Assembly (NCBI GenBank): GCA_902766045.1
Contig: CACXCA010000031.1
Coordinates: 1 to 64,000, forward strand
DNA length: 64,000 bases
Reading direction: 5' to 3'
Source: an uncultured Bacteroidales bacterium
GTDB taxonomy: Bacteria; Bacteroidota; Bacteroidia; Bacteroidales; Paludibacteraceae
Within the stretch, counting starts at the first letter, position 1. Every line of letters starts with the position of its first letter. Made by a program: the position numbers and the translations under genes. The notes under the pieces were generated by a model. That model did not search any database. It saw only the letters and a list, made by a program, of their open reading frames with translations, and was not told where the DNA came from. Shown piece after piece: positions 1 to 9,869 of this stretch.

Positions 1-1
1 C

Positions 2-364
2 GAGAATCTGATATATGATCTGCTGCATACGGCATATGTCCGTGATGATTACGGATGCCAGGGCACGCTGATGTTCATAGTGAAGGCACCGGAATATGAA
101 TTGGAGCCGTATGTCACACCGGATGACGACGGCGTGAAGGATAAGTGGAGCGTGACCACGCTGCTGGAGATCTATCCGAATGCCAATGTGATCATCTACG
201 ACCGTTACGGCAAACAGCTTGTAGAGTTGAAGGGAAGTGAAACGGAGTGGGACGGAACCTATAACGGACATCCACTACCATCCACCGACTACTGGTACAC
301 CGTTAATATCCCGGAGATTGACAAGAACTACAGCGGACACTTCACATTGATACGGTCGAAATAA
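2..364 (+). CDS. C-terminal part of a T9SS type B sorting-domain protein (5' end outside window)
   Basis: The reading frame is open from base 2, so only the last 120 residues of a larger secreted protein are visible. The segment has a GC-sandwich style end of a repeat (VRDDYGCQG) followed by a gliding-motility-associated C-terminal domain: YVTPDDDGVKDKW, then VIIYDRYGKQL, EWDGTYNGHPLPSTDYWY and a final GHFTLIRSK. This domain is the type B signal by which the type IX secretion system carries proteins across the outer membrane. The last block closely matches the end of the protein at 21740 (GHFTL, PEID). Base composition is clearly more GC-rich than the related genes at 2465 and 21740. A strong terminator follows. 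Confidence 0.85.
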   Translation, partial: ENLIYDLLHTAYVRDDYGCQGTLMFIVKAPEYELEPYVTPDDDGVKDKWSVTTLLEIYPNANVIIYDRYGKQLVELKGSETEWDGTYNGHPLPSTDYWYTVNIPEIDKNYSGHFTLIRSK

Positions 365-375
365 CTGGGAAGAAT

Positions 376-418
376 AAAAAAATAGAGAGTGTGTGTTATG
401 CGCTCTCTATTTTTTTTA
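376..418 (+). terminator. Rho-independent terminator
   Basis: The arms AATAGAGAG (381-389) and CTCTCTATT (403-411) pair around a short loop and are followed by a run of eight T. It ends the type B protein gene just upstream. Confidence 0.85.
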
Positions 419-466
419 GTTGTTGTTATATTATTGCATTATGAATAATCTTTAAATTCAAGAATT

Positions 467-1465
467 ATGAGAAATTACAAATTTGTATTGTGTGTACTAA
501 TGTCTTATTTTATTTGTTTTTCTTGTGATAAAGATGAACCGATTGAGGATGTAGATAAGAATGAGGAACCCGATGGAAATCATGAGTACGATGACTATTT
601 TAATGTTCTTTTTTCCACAGAAACGAATCAGGATTTTGTTTTGAACCAAGATTCTAATATAGCATTGATTAGGCAAAAAAACACGTATGCTGTTTTGCCT
701 AAGGCTAGTAATCCTATTATATCAAGTGGTTATTATGAGTTTGTTGGTTGGTGTACAAAGAAAGATGGAAGTGAAAATGTGTATAAAGAAGGTGATTCTG
801 TTTTGGTGAATTCCAATATGGTGTTATATTCGATATGGAGGAAGAAGGGTGATTATGTGGTGATTTTTGATGTGCCGAACTATTTGTGGAATTTAGGAGA
901 AACAATGGAACCTCAATATTTGGAAAAAGATTTCACTGAATATGTAATTCCTAATAATACTCAATTGTTTAAAAAACGAGGAGCTAGGTCTGCCTCTGGA
1001 TTTTATGGTTTGGTAGGTTGGTCTCTTAATCCAAATGCGGAAGTTCCAGATTATTTGGTTGAAGAGATAGTGAAAAACGATGCACATTTTAGCTTCTCGG
1101 ATTCTACAAAAAAAGTGTTATATCCAATCTTTGGTCTTATGTCGAAGTTAACAGACAAAAAGTACAATATTTTGTTCGATGTAACTATATATGATTATAC
1201 TAGTGATGCACCTGAAGCTATTGGTTTTGATGATTTACAAAATGAATGTTTTAGTTTCCCATCTCTTAGACAAATTTGTCTTTCAGATTATTATCCACTA
1301 ACATTTTTACCGTTTAAGGAATGGAACACGAAAAAAGATGGAACAGGGATTTCATTTAGAGCAGACGAAATTTGTGTGTATGGAAATGAAACATATTCAG
1401 TATTATCATCTTATTTTTCTGTCAATAAAACTTTGATATTGTATGCAATTTATGAGAATATATAA
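467..1465 (+). CDS. Lipoprotein with Listeria-Bacteroides (InlB B-type) repeats
   Basis: 332 residues. The N-terminus is a lipoprotein signal (short basic start, hydrophobic run, FCFSC-like lipobox with Cys20), followed by an acidic linker DKDEP, as expected for a Bacteroidetes surface lipoprotein. The rest holds three divergent copies of the FxGW...KDG...LYxIW repeat (YYEFVGWCTKKDGS near residue 90, FYGLVGWSLNPN near 180, LPFKEWNTKKDGTG near 285), which is the signature of the Listeria-Bacteroides repeat, a small beta-grasp module of surface proteins. The gene stands alone between two terminators. Its substrate or partner cannot be read from the sequence. Family assignment is good; function is unknown. 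Confidence 0.75.
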   Translation: MRNYKFVLCVLMSYFICFSCDKDEPIEDVDKNEEPDGNHEYDDYFNVLFSTETNQDFVLNQDSNIALIRQKNTYAVLPKASNPIISSGYYEFVGWCTKKDGSENVYKEGDSVLVNSNMVLYSIWRKKGDYVVIFDVPNYLWNLGETMEPQYLEKDFTEYVIPNNTQLFKKRGARSASGFYGLVGWSLNPNAEVPDYLVEEIVKNDAHFSFSDSTKKVLYPIFGLMSKLTDKKYNILFDVTIYDYTSDAPEAIGFDDLQNECFSFPSLRQICLSDYYPLTFLPFKEWNTKKDGTGISFRADEICVYGNETYSVLSSYFSVNKTLILYAIYENI

Positions 1466-1506
1466 TTGTACATTTGTTGAAGTTCGTAGATAAGAGGGGA
1501 AATATA

Positions 1507-1545
1507 GGAGGGCGTATCAAAATTCAATTTTTGATATGCCCTCCT
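1507..1545. terminator. Bidirectional terminator palindrome between convergent genes
   Basis: GGAGGGCGTATCAAAA pairs almost perfectly with TTTTGATATGCCCTCC around a 5-base loop. It sits between the convergent lipoprotein genes at 467 and 1571. A near copy of the same stem lies at 24454-24481. Confidence 0.75.
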
Positions 1546-1570
1546 GTTCTTGATTTAAAGGCTAAACTAT

Positions 1571-2278
1571 TTATTTAGTGACAGCGCGAATCGTTAGACC
1601 ATATTCACGTGACTCAGCATAATTGTTTAGTTCTGTACATTCACTTCTGAATCCGAAAATATCTGCCATGATAGAATTTTCATCAAGAGTTGATGACCAA
1701 TAGAGTCCAGAGCTTTTCGTAGCAACAAAAAATAAATCCATGCTGTAACCAGCAGCAGGGAAGAAGATGGTGTTGCTGTTCTTTTTAGAGGTTGCTATGG
1801 CACCAGCTATGCCGCTGTTGTTGAAGTCGGAAGTCCATTCCCATGTGCATCCATCTATTAACTCCTTCTGTTCTTTGAGGGTAGGCATACGCCAAGAATC
1901 GCCCCAGTTGACACTTGCTGCATCATCCTCCTTGTCCAGTGTGCTCTTGTTGTCAACAGATCCTTTTCCACTGTCCAAACAATATTTTGTGATGTTATTG
2001 TGTGTGTTTTTGCACCATTTATAATTGTTTTCCAAAAATGAATCTTTTGTTTTTGTTTCGCCCCATGCAAAATAATCTCCATATTCAGAAGGCTTGGAAG
2101 CCCCTATGTTGTAGGTTGCCCATTTAACACTTAACCCGAGGTCCACATAGTTGTAATTTCCTACGTTGCCACTGACAGAAGCACCATCCACGATAGGATC
2201 AACCTCTTCATCTGTTTTACTACATCCTGTGTTGCATAATAACAGTAATGATAAGCCCAAAAATGCTAATTTGTTCAT
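1571..2278 (-). CDS. Lipoprotein with FISUMP-like (VDLGLSVKWA...YWSST) domain
   Basis: 235 residues on the minus strand. The signal is MNKLAFLGLSLLLLCNTGC, with lipobox NTGC and Cys19, followed by an acidic linker. The body shows the sequence pattern common in Bacteroidales surface lipoproteins: YVDLGLSVKWA, GDYFAWGET, WRMPTLKEQKELI, FFPAAGY, GLYWSST and a final LTIRAV. This corresponds to the Fibrobacter succinogenes major paralogous (FISUMP)/DUF1566-like fold, whose biochemical role is not established. It is monocistronic, with a TACCTTTG promoter box 42 bases upstream and the shared terminator downstream. Confidence 0.75.
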   Translation of the reverse strand: MNKLAFLGLSLLLLCNTGCSKTDEEVDPIVDGASVSGNVGNYNYVDLGLSVKWATYNIGASKPSEYGDYFAWGETKTKDSFLENNYKWCKNTHNNITKYCLDSGKGSVDNKSTLDKEDDAASVNWGDSWRMPTLKEQKELIDGCTWEWTSDFNNSGIAGAIATSKKNSNTIFFPAAGYSMDLFFVATKSSGLYWSSTLDENSIMADIFGFRSECTELNNYAESREYGLTIRAVTK

Positions 2279-2319
2279 TTAATAAAAAGTTTAATTAATA
2301 CTATAGAAAAAAAGTATCG

Positions 2320-2327
2320 CAAAGGTA
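2320..2327 (-). promoter_or_regulatory. -7 promoter box for the FISUMP-like lipoprotein
   Basis: On the minus strand the sequence reads TACCTTTG, a perfect TAnnTTTG Bacteroidetes -7 box, 42 bases before the start codon. No clear -33 TTG was seen. Confidence 0.6.
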
Positions 2328-2403
2328 TAGAATTAATGATTGATTTGCAGTGTGAATAATTAATTTTTAAATAATTAATGTTATGTTATTCAATTCTTTT
2401 TGT

Positions 2404-2411
2404 TAATTTTG
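2404..2411 (+). promoter_or_regulatory. -7 promoter box that fixes the start of the 2465 gene
   Basis: TAATTTTG fits TAnnTTTG. It lies downstream of the first possible ATG at 2378, so transcription would begin after that codon. This supports the ATG at 2465, which directly precedes a normal signal peptide. Confidence 0.55.
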
Positions 2412-2464
2412 CATCGATTTTGGTTTTATCATATATAATAATAAAGGTGGTTTTTGGTTTATTT

Positions 2465-5400
2465 ATGTCTTGGGTTAGGTTATTAAAAAGAGTATTATTC
2501 TTGATAGGGTGTTTCCTTTTTGCACAATACGTTGATGCTCAAACTTTTGAATGTAAGGAGGGAACTATATTATTTAAGGAAGATTTTGGTGGAAATTATG
2601 TTAATGATGTGCCGAGAAGAGAGGAGGCATTGCCTGATTCTGTGAATAATTTGAAGTATTCCAGTCACGTTTGGAATTTGGGATATAATGCATACAGCCT
2701 TAGAAAAGAGGCCATAAAACGAAGCGGTTCACCTAATCCACAACATATCTATTCTGGATGGTATGCGGAATTTGGTGATCATACGTACGATAATGACTTG
2801 ACAAGAGGTTATTTCATGCAGATAGATTTAGATTATAAGGAATCAACCTTTTATGTGTATAGAGTTAATAATTTGTGTGAAAGCACTCAATTGTATTTTT
2901 CTTTTTGGGGACATCCTGTCAATACATCGGAAAATGCACCTGTCACATTAACCATCGAAGATACAAAAGGAAATGTGTTGAATCAGGAGAAATTTATTAT
3001 TAATTGTAAGGATAATTCATGGCAACAGTTCGGAATGACTTTTTCTGTTCCACAGGGTGAGACATCTATTGTGTATAGAGTCTTCTCTGGAGCTGGAGGT
3101 AATGGAGGTGATTTTGCCTTGGATGATATAGAGATACGTTTATGTACCCCACCTGTTGAGGTGGATTCCCCTACAGATTCTTTGTGTATGGGATCGAATT
3201 ATACGTTAAAAGCAAACATGAATGATGTCGGTTCTCTCGTGGAGCCAATTACCTATACATGGTATAAAAACACGGAGAAGAATTATAACAATGATGGTTG
3301 GGTAGAAATTGCCACTGGCAGTGAGTTGCCTATAAAGAATATAACAAAGAAAGATGAAGGATATTATAAGGTGGTAGCCACTTCTGCAGGAACAACAGGA
3401 GAATATACTATGTGTGGATCTTTTTCGGATATTGTTCCTCTGATGGTGAAAAAATGTGAAATTGATACGGTGATTTATGATACAGTTTGTTATGGTGCCA
3501 CCTATATATTTGGAGAAGATGTGTTAGATGAAACCGGAATATATGAAAAAACGTTTAAGAATGTTGTGGGCTACGATAGTATTGTGAGATTGGATTTGAC
3601 AGTATTGGATCTTATTTACACAGAGATACAAGATGAGATATTTAGTGGGTCATCTTATGTGTTTGGAACCCAAGTATTGACGAAGTCAGGTACTTATACG
3701 GAAACGTTTACTAGTGTGAGTGGATGTGACAGTATTGTGAAGTTGGAGTTGATAGTGAAAGAAAATCCCATCAAGGATTGTCAGTATGGAACAGTTTTGT
3801 TTAAAGAAGATTTTGGAGGGAACTATGTTAGCGATCCAGATTTAGGTCCTGCTTTGCCTGCAGGTAAGAGTAGCTTGCCATTTTCTAATCATGTTTGGGA
3901 AAGGTTGAAGAATGGATATGATATTAGGAAAGAGGCTATAAAAAGAAGAGACAGCAATCCTCGGGGGCATGTTTATGCGGGTTGGTATGCTGATTTTGGT
4001 GATCATACATACGATGGAGATTTGACCCGTGGCTATTTTATGATCATAGATTTAGATTATCTAGAGTCAACTTTTTACAAGGCACAGGTGAATGATTTAT
4101 GTGAGAGCACTCAATTGTATTTTTCTTTTTGGGGACATCCTGTTAATGCATCAGAGAATGCGCCTGTCACATTGACCATAGAGGATACAAAGGGTAATAT
4201 TTTGAATCAGGAGAAATTTATTATTGATAGTAGTAATGATGCTTGGCAACAGTTCGGAATGCCTTTTGAGGTTCCAGCGGGAGAAACTTCCATTGTGTAT
4301 AGAATCTTCTCTGGAGCAGGAGGAAACGGAGGTGATTTTGCCTTGGATGATATAGAAATACATCTATGTACACCACCTGTAGATGTGTCTTACCCAGAGG
4401 ATTCGTTGTGCCTAGGTTCAGAATATACGTTGAAAGCAAGCATGAGTGATATAGGCTCTCTTGTAGAACCAATCACCTATACATGGTTTAAGAACAAGGA
4501 GAAAAATTATAATAATGAAGGTTGGGTGAAAATTGCAACAGGAAGTGAATTGCCTGTGAAGAATATAACAAAGGATGATGAAGGGTACTATAAAGTGATT
4601 GCCACTTCGGCAGGAGCGGTTGGAGAGTATAATATGTGTGAGTCTTTCTCGGATATTGTTCCACTGATGGTGAAAGAATGTAATGTTGATACAGTGGTTT
4701 ATGACACTATCTGTTATGGCGAGACTTATACATTCGAAGGTGAAGTGTTTGATAAATCAGGAGACTATGAGAAGACCTTGAAAAATATAGAAGGATATGA
4801 TAGTACGGTGATATTGAAACTGACGGTTTTGGATCCTATTCGGACTGAACAGCAAGAAACAATCTGTGAGGGAACATCTTATTCCTTTGGAAGTCAGGTA
4901 TTGACTCAGTCGGGTACCTATACAGAAACGTTTACAAGTGTGAACGGATGTGATAGTGTTGTGACATTGAATCTGAAGCTGACGGAGGGTTATTCTGTAG
5001 AATTGGAAGAGGTAATATACAAAGGAGAATTTTATCAGTTTGGAAATGAAATGTTGACTATTTCTGGTGTTTATGAAAAGCAATTCACTAGTGTAGGCGG
5101 GTGTGATAGCATTGTGAAGTTAACATTAAAGGTGGTGGAAGATAATATAGAAACGAGTTTACAGGAGACGATATGTGAAGGCGAATATTATCAGTTCGGA
5201 CAAGAAAAATTAACGCAATCAGGTGTTTATACGAAAACGTTTACAGGTGTGAGTGGTGGTGATAGTACGGTGACATTGGAATTGACTGTGGCATATCCTT
5301 CCGAGATGATTCTAAAAGACACACTAAAGAACGGAAATGTTTACCAATTGAATGGATTTAATTTATATAATCTAACCAATGGAGAAAGTAAATATATGTT

Positions 5401-5743
5401 ACGGTTAGAGAACCAGTATGGTTGTGATAGTGTCGTGACATTGTATCTGTATGTTGACAACATTAGAGAATATTTGCCGATTATACCGGCAGAATATATG
5501 AGTCCTGATGGTAATGGTATAAGAGACACATGGGAGGTGGAGAATCTTAATACATATCCTCAGTTTATCGTTCGTATATACAACCGATTTGGCAAACTGT
5601 TGGCAGAATATCTAAATGATTATCCTGGATGGGATGCCACATATATGGGTCATCCAGTACCGAGTGAGGATTATTGGTATGAGATTAGCATAGAAGGATC
5701 GGATAAAGAGTATGTGGGACATTTTACAGTATTAAGGAGGTAG
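2465..5743 (+). CDS. T9SS type B sorting-domain surface protein with internal duplication
   Basis: 1,092 residues from ATG 2465; an in-frame ATG at 2378 would add 29 residues but lies before the promoter box. A Sec signal peptide (MSWVRLLKRVLFLIGCFLFA, cleavage near VDA-QTF) leads into two homologous blocks of about 405 residues each. Each block starts with LFKEDFGGNYV, a jelly-roll-like domain (FALDDIEI), continues with an Ig-like segment (PITYTWYKN, GYYKVxATSAG) and ends with short modules of the form TICxGxxYxFG...SGTYTxTFxSxxGCDSxVxLxL. Two or three extra short modules follow, then the type B sorting domain (YMSPDGNGIRDTW, VRIYNRFGKLL, GWDATYMGHPVPS, GHFTVLRR). It is probably a cell-surface or released adhesin-like protein. 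No catalytic motif was found. It shares architecture with the protein at 21740. Confidence 0.85.
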   Translation: MSWVRLLKRVLFLIGCFLFAQYVDAQTFECKEGTILFKEDFGGNYVNDVPRREEALPDSVNNLKYSSHVWNLGYNAYSLRKEAIKRSGSPNPQHIYSGWYAEFGDHTYDNDLTRGYFMQIDLDYKESTFYVYRVNNLCESTQLYFSFWGHPVNTSENAPVTLTIEDTKGNVLNQEKFIINCKDNSWQQFGMTFSVPQGETSIVYRVFSGAGGNGGDFALDDIEIRLCTPPVEVDSPTDSLCMGSNYTLKANMNDVGSLVEPITYTWYKNTEKNYNNDGWVEIATGSELPIKNITKKDEGYYKVVATSAGTTGEYTMCGSFSDIVPLMVKKCEIDTVIYDTVCYGATYIFGEDVLDETGIYEKTFKNVVGYDSIVRLDLTVLDLIYTEIQDEIFSGSSYVFGTQVLTKSGTYTETFTSVSGCDSIVKLELIVKENPIKDCQYGTVLFKEDFGGNYVSDPDLGPALPAGKSSLPFSNHVWERLKNGYDIRKEAIKRRDSNPRGHVYAGWYADFGDHTYDGDLTRGYFMIIDLDYLESTFYKAQVNDLCESTQLYFSFWGHPVNASENAPVTLTIEDTKGNILNQEKFIIDSSNDAWQQFGMPFEVPAGETSIVYRIFSGAGGNGGDFALDDIEIHLCTPPVDVSYPEDSLCLGSEYTLKASMSDIGSLVEPITYTWFKNKEKNYNNEGWVKIATGSELPVKNITKDDEGYYKVIATSAGAVGEYNMCESFSDIVPLMVKECNVDTVVYDTICYGETYTFEGEVFDKSGDYEKTLKNIEGYDSTVILKLTVLDPIRTEQQETICEGTSYSFGSQVLTQSGTYTETFTSVNGCDSVVTLNLKLTEGYSVELEEVIYKGEFYQFGNEMLTISGVYEKQFTSVGGCDSIVKLTLKVVEDNIETSLQETICEGEYYQFGQEKLTQSGVYTKTFTGVSGGDSTVTLELTVAYPSEMILKDTLKNGNVYQLNGFNLYNLTNGESKYMLRLENQYGCDSVVTLYLYVDNIREYLPIIPAEYMSPDGNGIRDTWEVENLNTYPQFIVRIYNRFGKLLAEYLNDYPGWDATYMGHPVPSEDYWYEISIEGSDKEYVGHFTVLRR
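2549..4990 (+). repeat. Intragenic tandem duplication (two units of about 1.2 kb)
   Basis: Unit 1 begins at ECKEGT (2549, residue 29) and unit 2 at DCQYGT (3776, residue 438). Long stretches are nearly identical at DNA level, for example the bases encoding STQLYFSFWGHP in both units, so the duplication is fairly recent or kept alike by gene conversion. Confidence 0.8.
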
Positions 5744-5886
5744 CAAAGACAGACGGTTTTGAGTCAGATGTGACGCTGTAGGTTTGAAAATCCTTATAAA
5801 AAATCGCTATAAATAATTTCTTAATATGTAATTTTTTTTATTCTTTTGCACAAAATTTGGGTTGATATACCCTATAGTGAAGGAAT

Positions 5887-6759
5887 ATGGCTAAAAAAAC
5901 GAAATTTAAGTTTTTTAATTCAAAATTAACATCGTCCGTTAGTATATCGATGGTACTATTTTTGTTAGGATGTACGATATCGGTGGCAATGGTAGCAAGA
6001 CAGTTGTCCGACACGGTGTTAGAGAAGATAGCCATCACAATTTATATGGGAGATCATGCTTCGCAGGAAGAGGTCAGTGCCTTGAATAAATATTTAAACG
6101 CTCAGGTATATACGAAATCTGCTGTTTTTATCAGTAAGGAACAAGCTATTCGGGATGTGTGTCAAGAGATTGGAGAAGATCCGGAAGAATTTGCCGATTA
6201 TAATCCTTTGCCTAACACGTATGTTGTGCATTTGCAATCGCAATATGCGAATAATGATAGTATTCAGATGGTGGCGCAGAAACTTACTGAGCTGGATTGC
6301 GTAGAGCATGTTGATTATCAAAAAAACATGATACAGACCATTGTGAGGAATGTGAATAAAATAGCATTCGCTCTGTTATGTGCTACATTGCTTCTTTTGT
6401 TTATATCTTATGTGTTGATTCACAATACGATAGAACTGTTGGTTCATTCCGATCGATTTATGATTCATACTATGAAATTGGTAGGGGCAACAGGAAGGTT
6501 TATTAGAAGACCTTATTTGAAGCAAAGTTTCTGGATTGCAATTGTGGCGTTCTTGCTGGTGGTTTTGTATATCATTGTATTGAATCATTTCTTCAGTGAG
6601 GATCTTCCATTCAGTATGATACAATTGGATGATTCGAAAGTTTATATTCCTTTGTTTGGCTCACTATTGGCATGTAGCATTATCATTACCAGTATTGCTA
6701 CTTTTTTTGCGGTGAACAAATATTTGAAGCAGAACTTGGATGATTTGTATTACATTTAG
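5887..6759 (+). CDS. ftsX: Cell division protein FtsX
   Basis: 290 residues, the normal length for FtsX. FtsX is the membrane half of the FtsEX complex, an ABC-transporter-like machine that activates peptidoglycan hydrolases at the septum. One membrane segment lies near residues 18-40, followed by an extracytoplasmic domain (about 45-150) and three further segments near 155-180, 214-236 and 250-275, the classical four-helix topology with the FtsX/MacB-like C-terminal region (VGATGRFIRRPYLKQS). It heads a Bacteroidetes-conserved operon with DUF3098, uppP, truB and queA. ftsE is not adjacent, as is usual in this phylum. The start ATG 5887 is the only one that gives a correct cytoplasmic N-terminus. 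Confidence 0.92.
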   Translation: MAKKTKFKFFNSKLTSSVSISMVLFLLGCTISVAMVARQLSDTVLEKIAITIYMGDHASQEEVSALNKYLNAQVYTKSAVFISKEQAIRDVCQEIGEDPEEFADYNPLPNTYVVHLQSQYANNDSIQMVAQKLTELDCVEHVDYQKNMIQTIVRNVNKIAFALLCATLLLLFISYVLIHNTIELLVHSDRFMIHTMKLVGATGRFIRRPYLKQSFWIAIVAFLLVVLYIIVLNHFFSEDLPFSMIQLDDSKVYIPLFGSLLACSIIITSIATFFAVNKYLKQNLDDLYYI

Positions 6760-6807
6760 TAGAGAGAAAGTAAATAAGAACATTAAAATATAAAAGAAAC
6801 AAATAGT

Positions 6808-7134
6808 ATGAATTATGCTTTGTCAAAGGAGAATCTGATGCTATTGGCTATTGGATTTGTTATTATCGTTGTGGGATTTTGCTGTATGATTGGGGGAGGA
6901 AGTGTTGATGGTGTTACATTTAATCCGGAGATCTTCAGTACAAGAAGAATTGTTGTTGGACCTATGATAACATTGTTCGGATTCTTGTTTGAGATTTTCG
7001 CTATTCTTTATAGACCGAAGAAGAACGCAGGCGATGTTTCCATGGTGAAGGATGAAGAAAAACCTATGCTTGATGCATCAAAATCAGAGATGAGAAGACT
7101 AAAAAGTGATGATTTTAAATCAATCAAGGCATAA
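6808..7134 (+). CDS. DUF3098 family small membrane protein
   Basis: 108 residues. Two hydrophobic segments (about 10-30 and 48-66) flank a conserved loop that reads FNPEIFSTRRIVVGP, the hallmark of the DUF3098 family, which occurs almost only in Bacteroidetes and typically between ftsX and uppP. The C-terminal 40 residues are charged and probably cytoplasmic. Function is unknown. The fixed position suggests a link with cell envelope growth, which is inference from context. It lies 48 bases after ftsX and 6 bases before uppP, so it is cotranscribed. Confidence 0.88.
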   Translation: MNYALSKENLMLLAIGFVIIVVGFCCMIGGGSVDGVTFNPEIFSTRRIVVGPMITLFGFLFEIFAILYRPKKNAGDVSMVKDEEKPMLDASKSEMRRLKSDDFKSIKA

Positions 7135-7140
7135 TACAGT

Positions 7141-7944
7141 ATGGATACGTTACAGGCGTTTGTATTGGGCATAATACAGGGATTGACAGAGTATTTGCCG
7201 GTAAGTAGCAGTGGACATTTGACGATAGGTTCCTATTTCTTTGGATTGGAAGATGGCGAATCCAATTTGATGTTTGTGATAGCCGTACATTTGGCTACCG
7301 TTTTGAGTACGTTGGTAATTCTATGGAAAGATATCGTATGGTTGATCAAGGGCTGTTTGAAATTCCAGTGGAATGATGAGATGAAATATCTTGTTAATAT
7401 AATTATCTCTATGATTCCAATCGGAATTGTAGGTGTTTTTTTTAAAGATGCCGTTGAAGAAGTGTTTGGCTCTGGTCTGTTTGTGGTCGGACTTATGTTG
7501 CTGCTGACAGCTACCTTGTTGACATTTTCTTATTATGCAAAACCAAGACAGAAAGAGAATATATCCATGAAAGATGCCTTTATTATAGGCCTTTCGCAAG
7601 CCTGTGCTGTTATGCCAGGATTGTCACGTTCAGGTTCTACGATTGCAACAGGATTGTTATTAGGAAACAAGAAAGAAAAGCTAGCTCAGTTTTCTTTTTT
7701 GATGGTGATTCCACCGATTGTGGGAGAAGCTTTGTTGGATTGTCTTAAAATAGCCAAAGATGGATATGAAACAGCGATGGCTGGTATCTCACCAATATCG
7801 ATGTTAGTTGGTTTCTTGGCTGCTTTTGTGGTAGGCTGTTTAGCATGCAAGTGGATGATTAACATTGTGAAAAAAGGAAAACTGATTTATTTCGCTATAT
7901 ATTGTGCCATCGTTGGGTCTATCTGTGTGATAAGCTCTCTTTAA
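7141..7944 (+). CDS. uppP: Undecaprenyl-diphosphate phosphatase (BacA family)
   Basis: 267 residues, typical of UppP. The enzyme removes one phosphate from undecaprenyl diphosphate at the membrane and so recycles the lipid carrier for peptidoglycan, O-antigen and capsule. The first active-site motif, [14 protein letters not shown], is at residues 13-26. The second, [13 protein letters not shown], is near residue 160 and carries the conserved Arg. Several hydrophobic segments fit the multi-pass fold. The carrier it regenerates would also serve the glycan genes at 36.9-55.7 kb, if these use lipid-linked intermediates. It lies between DUF3098 and truB with short gaps. Confidence 0.95.
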   Translation: MDTLQAFVLGIIQGLTEYLPVSSSGHLTIGSYFFGLEDGESNLMFVIAVHLATVLSTLVILWKDIVWLIKGCLKFQWNDEMKYLVNIIISMIPIGIVGVFFKDAVEEVFGSGLFVVGLMLLLTATLLTFSYYAKPRQKENISMKDAFIIGLSQACAVMPGLSRSGSTIATGLLLGNKKEKLAQFSFLMVIPPIVGEALLDCLKIAKDGYETAMAGISPISMLVGFLAAFVVGCLACKWMINIVKKGKLIYFAIYCAIVGSICVISSL

Positions 7945-7956
7945 GTGTTTGATTGA

Positions 7957-8679
7957 ATGAATTTTGAAAAAGGAGAAATATTATATTTTGACAAACCTCT
8001 TCGATGGACCTCTTTTGATTTAGTGAATAAAGCTCGCAACATCATTCGTTATCAGTTGGGAGTGAAAAAATTAAAGATAGGACATGCCGGTACATTAGAT
8101 CCGTTGGCAACAGGGGTGATGATTGTATGTACAGGTAAATGTACCAAACAGATTGATACGTTTCAGTATCAGACGAAAGAGTATGTTGCGACGTTGCAAT
8201 TAGGAAGTACTACACCCTCATTTGATTTGGAAACAGAGGTGGATGGAGTCTATCCTACAGAACATATTACAGAAGAATTGTTGAAGGAAACGCTCTCGAA
8301 GTTTATAGGAGAGATTAAGCAAGTGCCTCCAGTCTATTCAGCCGTGAAAATAAACGGTAAACGAGCATATCAGTATGCCAGGAAGGGTGAGGAGGTGGAA
8401 ATCAAGCCCAAAACATTGGTGATTGATGAGATTGAGTTGTTGAGTTTCGCTGATAATGTGGCAACGATACGAGTGGTTTGCAGCAAAGGCACTTATATAC
8501 GAGCCTTGGCACGTGATATAGGATTGGAACTGAATAGCGGTGCGCATCTGATTGCATTGAAGCGCACACGAATAGGCGATGTGAAAGTGGATGATTGTGT
8601 CAGTATAGAGAAGTTTGAATCGATGATACAAGCGATTAAAGATGATTATATAATTAGTAACGACAATAATAACAAGTAA
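7957..8679 (+). CDS. truB: tRNA pseudouridine(55) synthase TruB
   Basis: 240 residues. TruB converts uridine 55 in the T-loop of tRNAs to pseudouridine. The catalytic motif [13 protein letters not shown] is clear, with nucleophilic Asp at residue 48, the same number as in the E. coli enzyme. Further family motifs are KPLRWTSFD at the N-terminus, [15 protein letters not shown] and the [15 protein letters not shown] block. The protein is shorter than the E. coli form and ends without a clear PUA domain, as in other Bacteroidetes. It starts 12 bases after uppP and ends 2 bases before queA. Confidence 0.95.
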   Translation: MNFEKGEILYFDKPLRWTSFDLVNKARNIIRYQLGVKKLKIGHAGTLDPLATGVMIVCTGKCTKQIDTFQYQTKEYVATLQLGSTTPSFDLETEVDGVYPTEHITEELLKETLSKFIGEIKQVPPVYSAVKINGKRAYQYARKGEEVEIKPKTLVIDEIELLSFADNVATIRVVCSKGTYIRALARDIGLELNSGAHLIALKRTRIGDVKVDDCVSIEKFESMIQAIKDDYIISNDNNNK

Positions 8680-8681
8680 GT

Positions 8682-9737
8682 ATGAAGTTATCCAAATTTA
8701 AATTTGATTTGCCAGAGGAGCAGATTGCTCTTTATCCTTCCGAACATAGGGATGAGGCAAGATTGTTGGTACTTAACCGAAAAACGGGAGAGATAGAACA
8801 TAAGGAATTTAAACAGGTTATTGATTATTTCGATGATCAGGACGTGTTTATCTTTAATGATACAAAAGTGTTCCCAGCTTGTTTGTATGGAAACAAAGAA
8901 AAAACCAATGCTAAGATTCAGGTTTTCTTGTTGCGTGAGTTGAATGAAGAGATGCGTTTTTGGGATGTTTTGGTTGACCCTGCGAGAAAAATCCGTATAG
9001 GAAACAAGTTGTATTTTGGAGAAGATGATTCGTTAGTGGCAGAGGTTATTGATAATACAACATCAAGAGGAAGAACCCTTCGGTTTTTGTATGAAGGAAC
9101 GTATGAGGAGTTCCGTGAGACACTTTACAAATTGGGTGAAACCCCATTGCCAGATCATATAAAAAATCATCGTCAGGTAGAGCCAGAGGATGCAGAACGT
9201 TATCAAACCATCTATGCCAAAAATGAGGGTGCGGTGGTTGCACCGGCTGCTGGATTGCACTTCAGCAAGCAGTTGATGAAGCGCTTGGAAATCAAGGGCT
9301 GTGAATTCGCATATATAACATTACATGCTGGGTTAGGTAATTTCCGCGACATTGATGTGGAAGATTTGACGAAGCATAAGATGGATTCTGAAGAGTTGGA
9401 AATATTAGCGGACCAGGCTGATATTATCAATCGTGCACATCTGGCAAAGAAGCATGTGTGCGCCGTTGGAACCACTGTCATGCGTGCCATTGAAAGTAGT
9501 GTGGGAACAGATGCAATGGTGAAGCCATTTAAGGGGTGGACCAATAAATTCATCTTCCCACCATACGATTTTATGGTGGCAGATCGTATGATCACTAATT
9601 TCCACATGCCGTTATCTACTTTATTGATGTTGGTTTGTGCGTTTGGTGATTATGATAAAGTGATGAATGCATATGATGTTGCAGTTAAAGAGAAATACAG
9701 ATTTGGTTCGTATGGAGATGCAATGTTGATTATCTAA
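8682..9737 (+). CDS. queA: S-adenosylmethionine:tRNA ribosyltransferase-isomerase QueA
   Basis: 351 residues, the usual length. QueA moves the ribosyl part of AdoMet onto preQ1 at position 34 of tRNAs, the penultimate step of queuosine synthesis. Signature stretches are [21 protein letters not shown] at the start, [35 protein letters not shown]-type [13 protein letters not shown], and the C-terminal [15 protein letters not shown]. It closes the ftsX operon and is followed by a strong terminator. Confidence 0.95.
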   Translation: MKLSKFKFDLPEEQIALYPSEHRDEARLLVLNRKTGEIEHKEFKQVIDYFDDQDVFIFNDTKVFPACLYGNKEKTNAKIQVFLLRELNEEMRFWDVLVDPARKIRIGNKLYFGEDDSLVAEVIDNTTSRGRTLRFLYEGTYEEFRETLYKLGETPLPDHIKNHRQVEPEDAERYQTIYAKNEGAVVAPAAGLHFSKQLMKRLEIKGCEFAYITLHAGLGNFRDIDVEDLTKHKMDSEELEILADQADIINRAHLAKKHVCAVGTTVMRAIESSVGTDAMVKPFKGWTNKFIFPPYDFMVADRMITNFHMPLSTLLMLVCAFGDYDKVMNAYDVAVKEKYRFGSYGDAMLII

Positions 9738-9763
9738 AAGAACAAAAAAAAAATAGAGATGGG

Positions 9764-9807
9764 AACTCATCGACAAAATTTCATAGTTTGTCGATGAGTT
9801 TTTTTTG
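9764..9807 (+). terminator. Rho-independent terminator of the ftsX-queA operon
   Basis: AACTCATCGACAAA (9764-9777) and TTTGTCGATGAGTT (9787-9800) form a perfect 14-bp stem followed by T6. Confidence 0.93.
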
Positions 9808-9869
9808 TTGGTTGAAAATCTATAGAGCGAAAAAAATAGTAAAACGCAACAAAATAGGGTGTTTGATGT

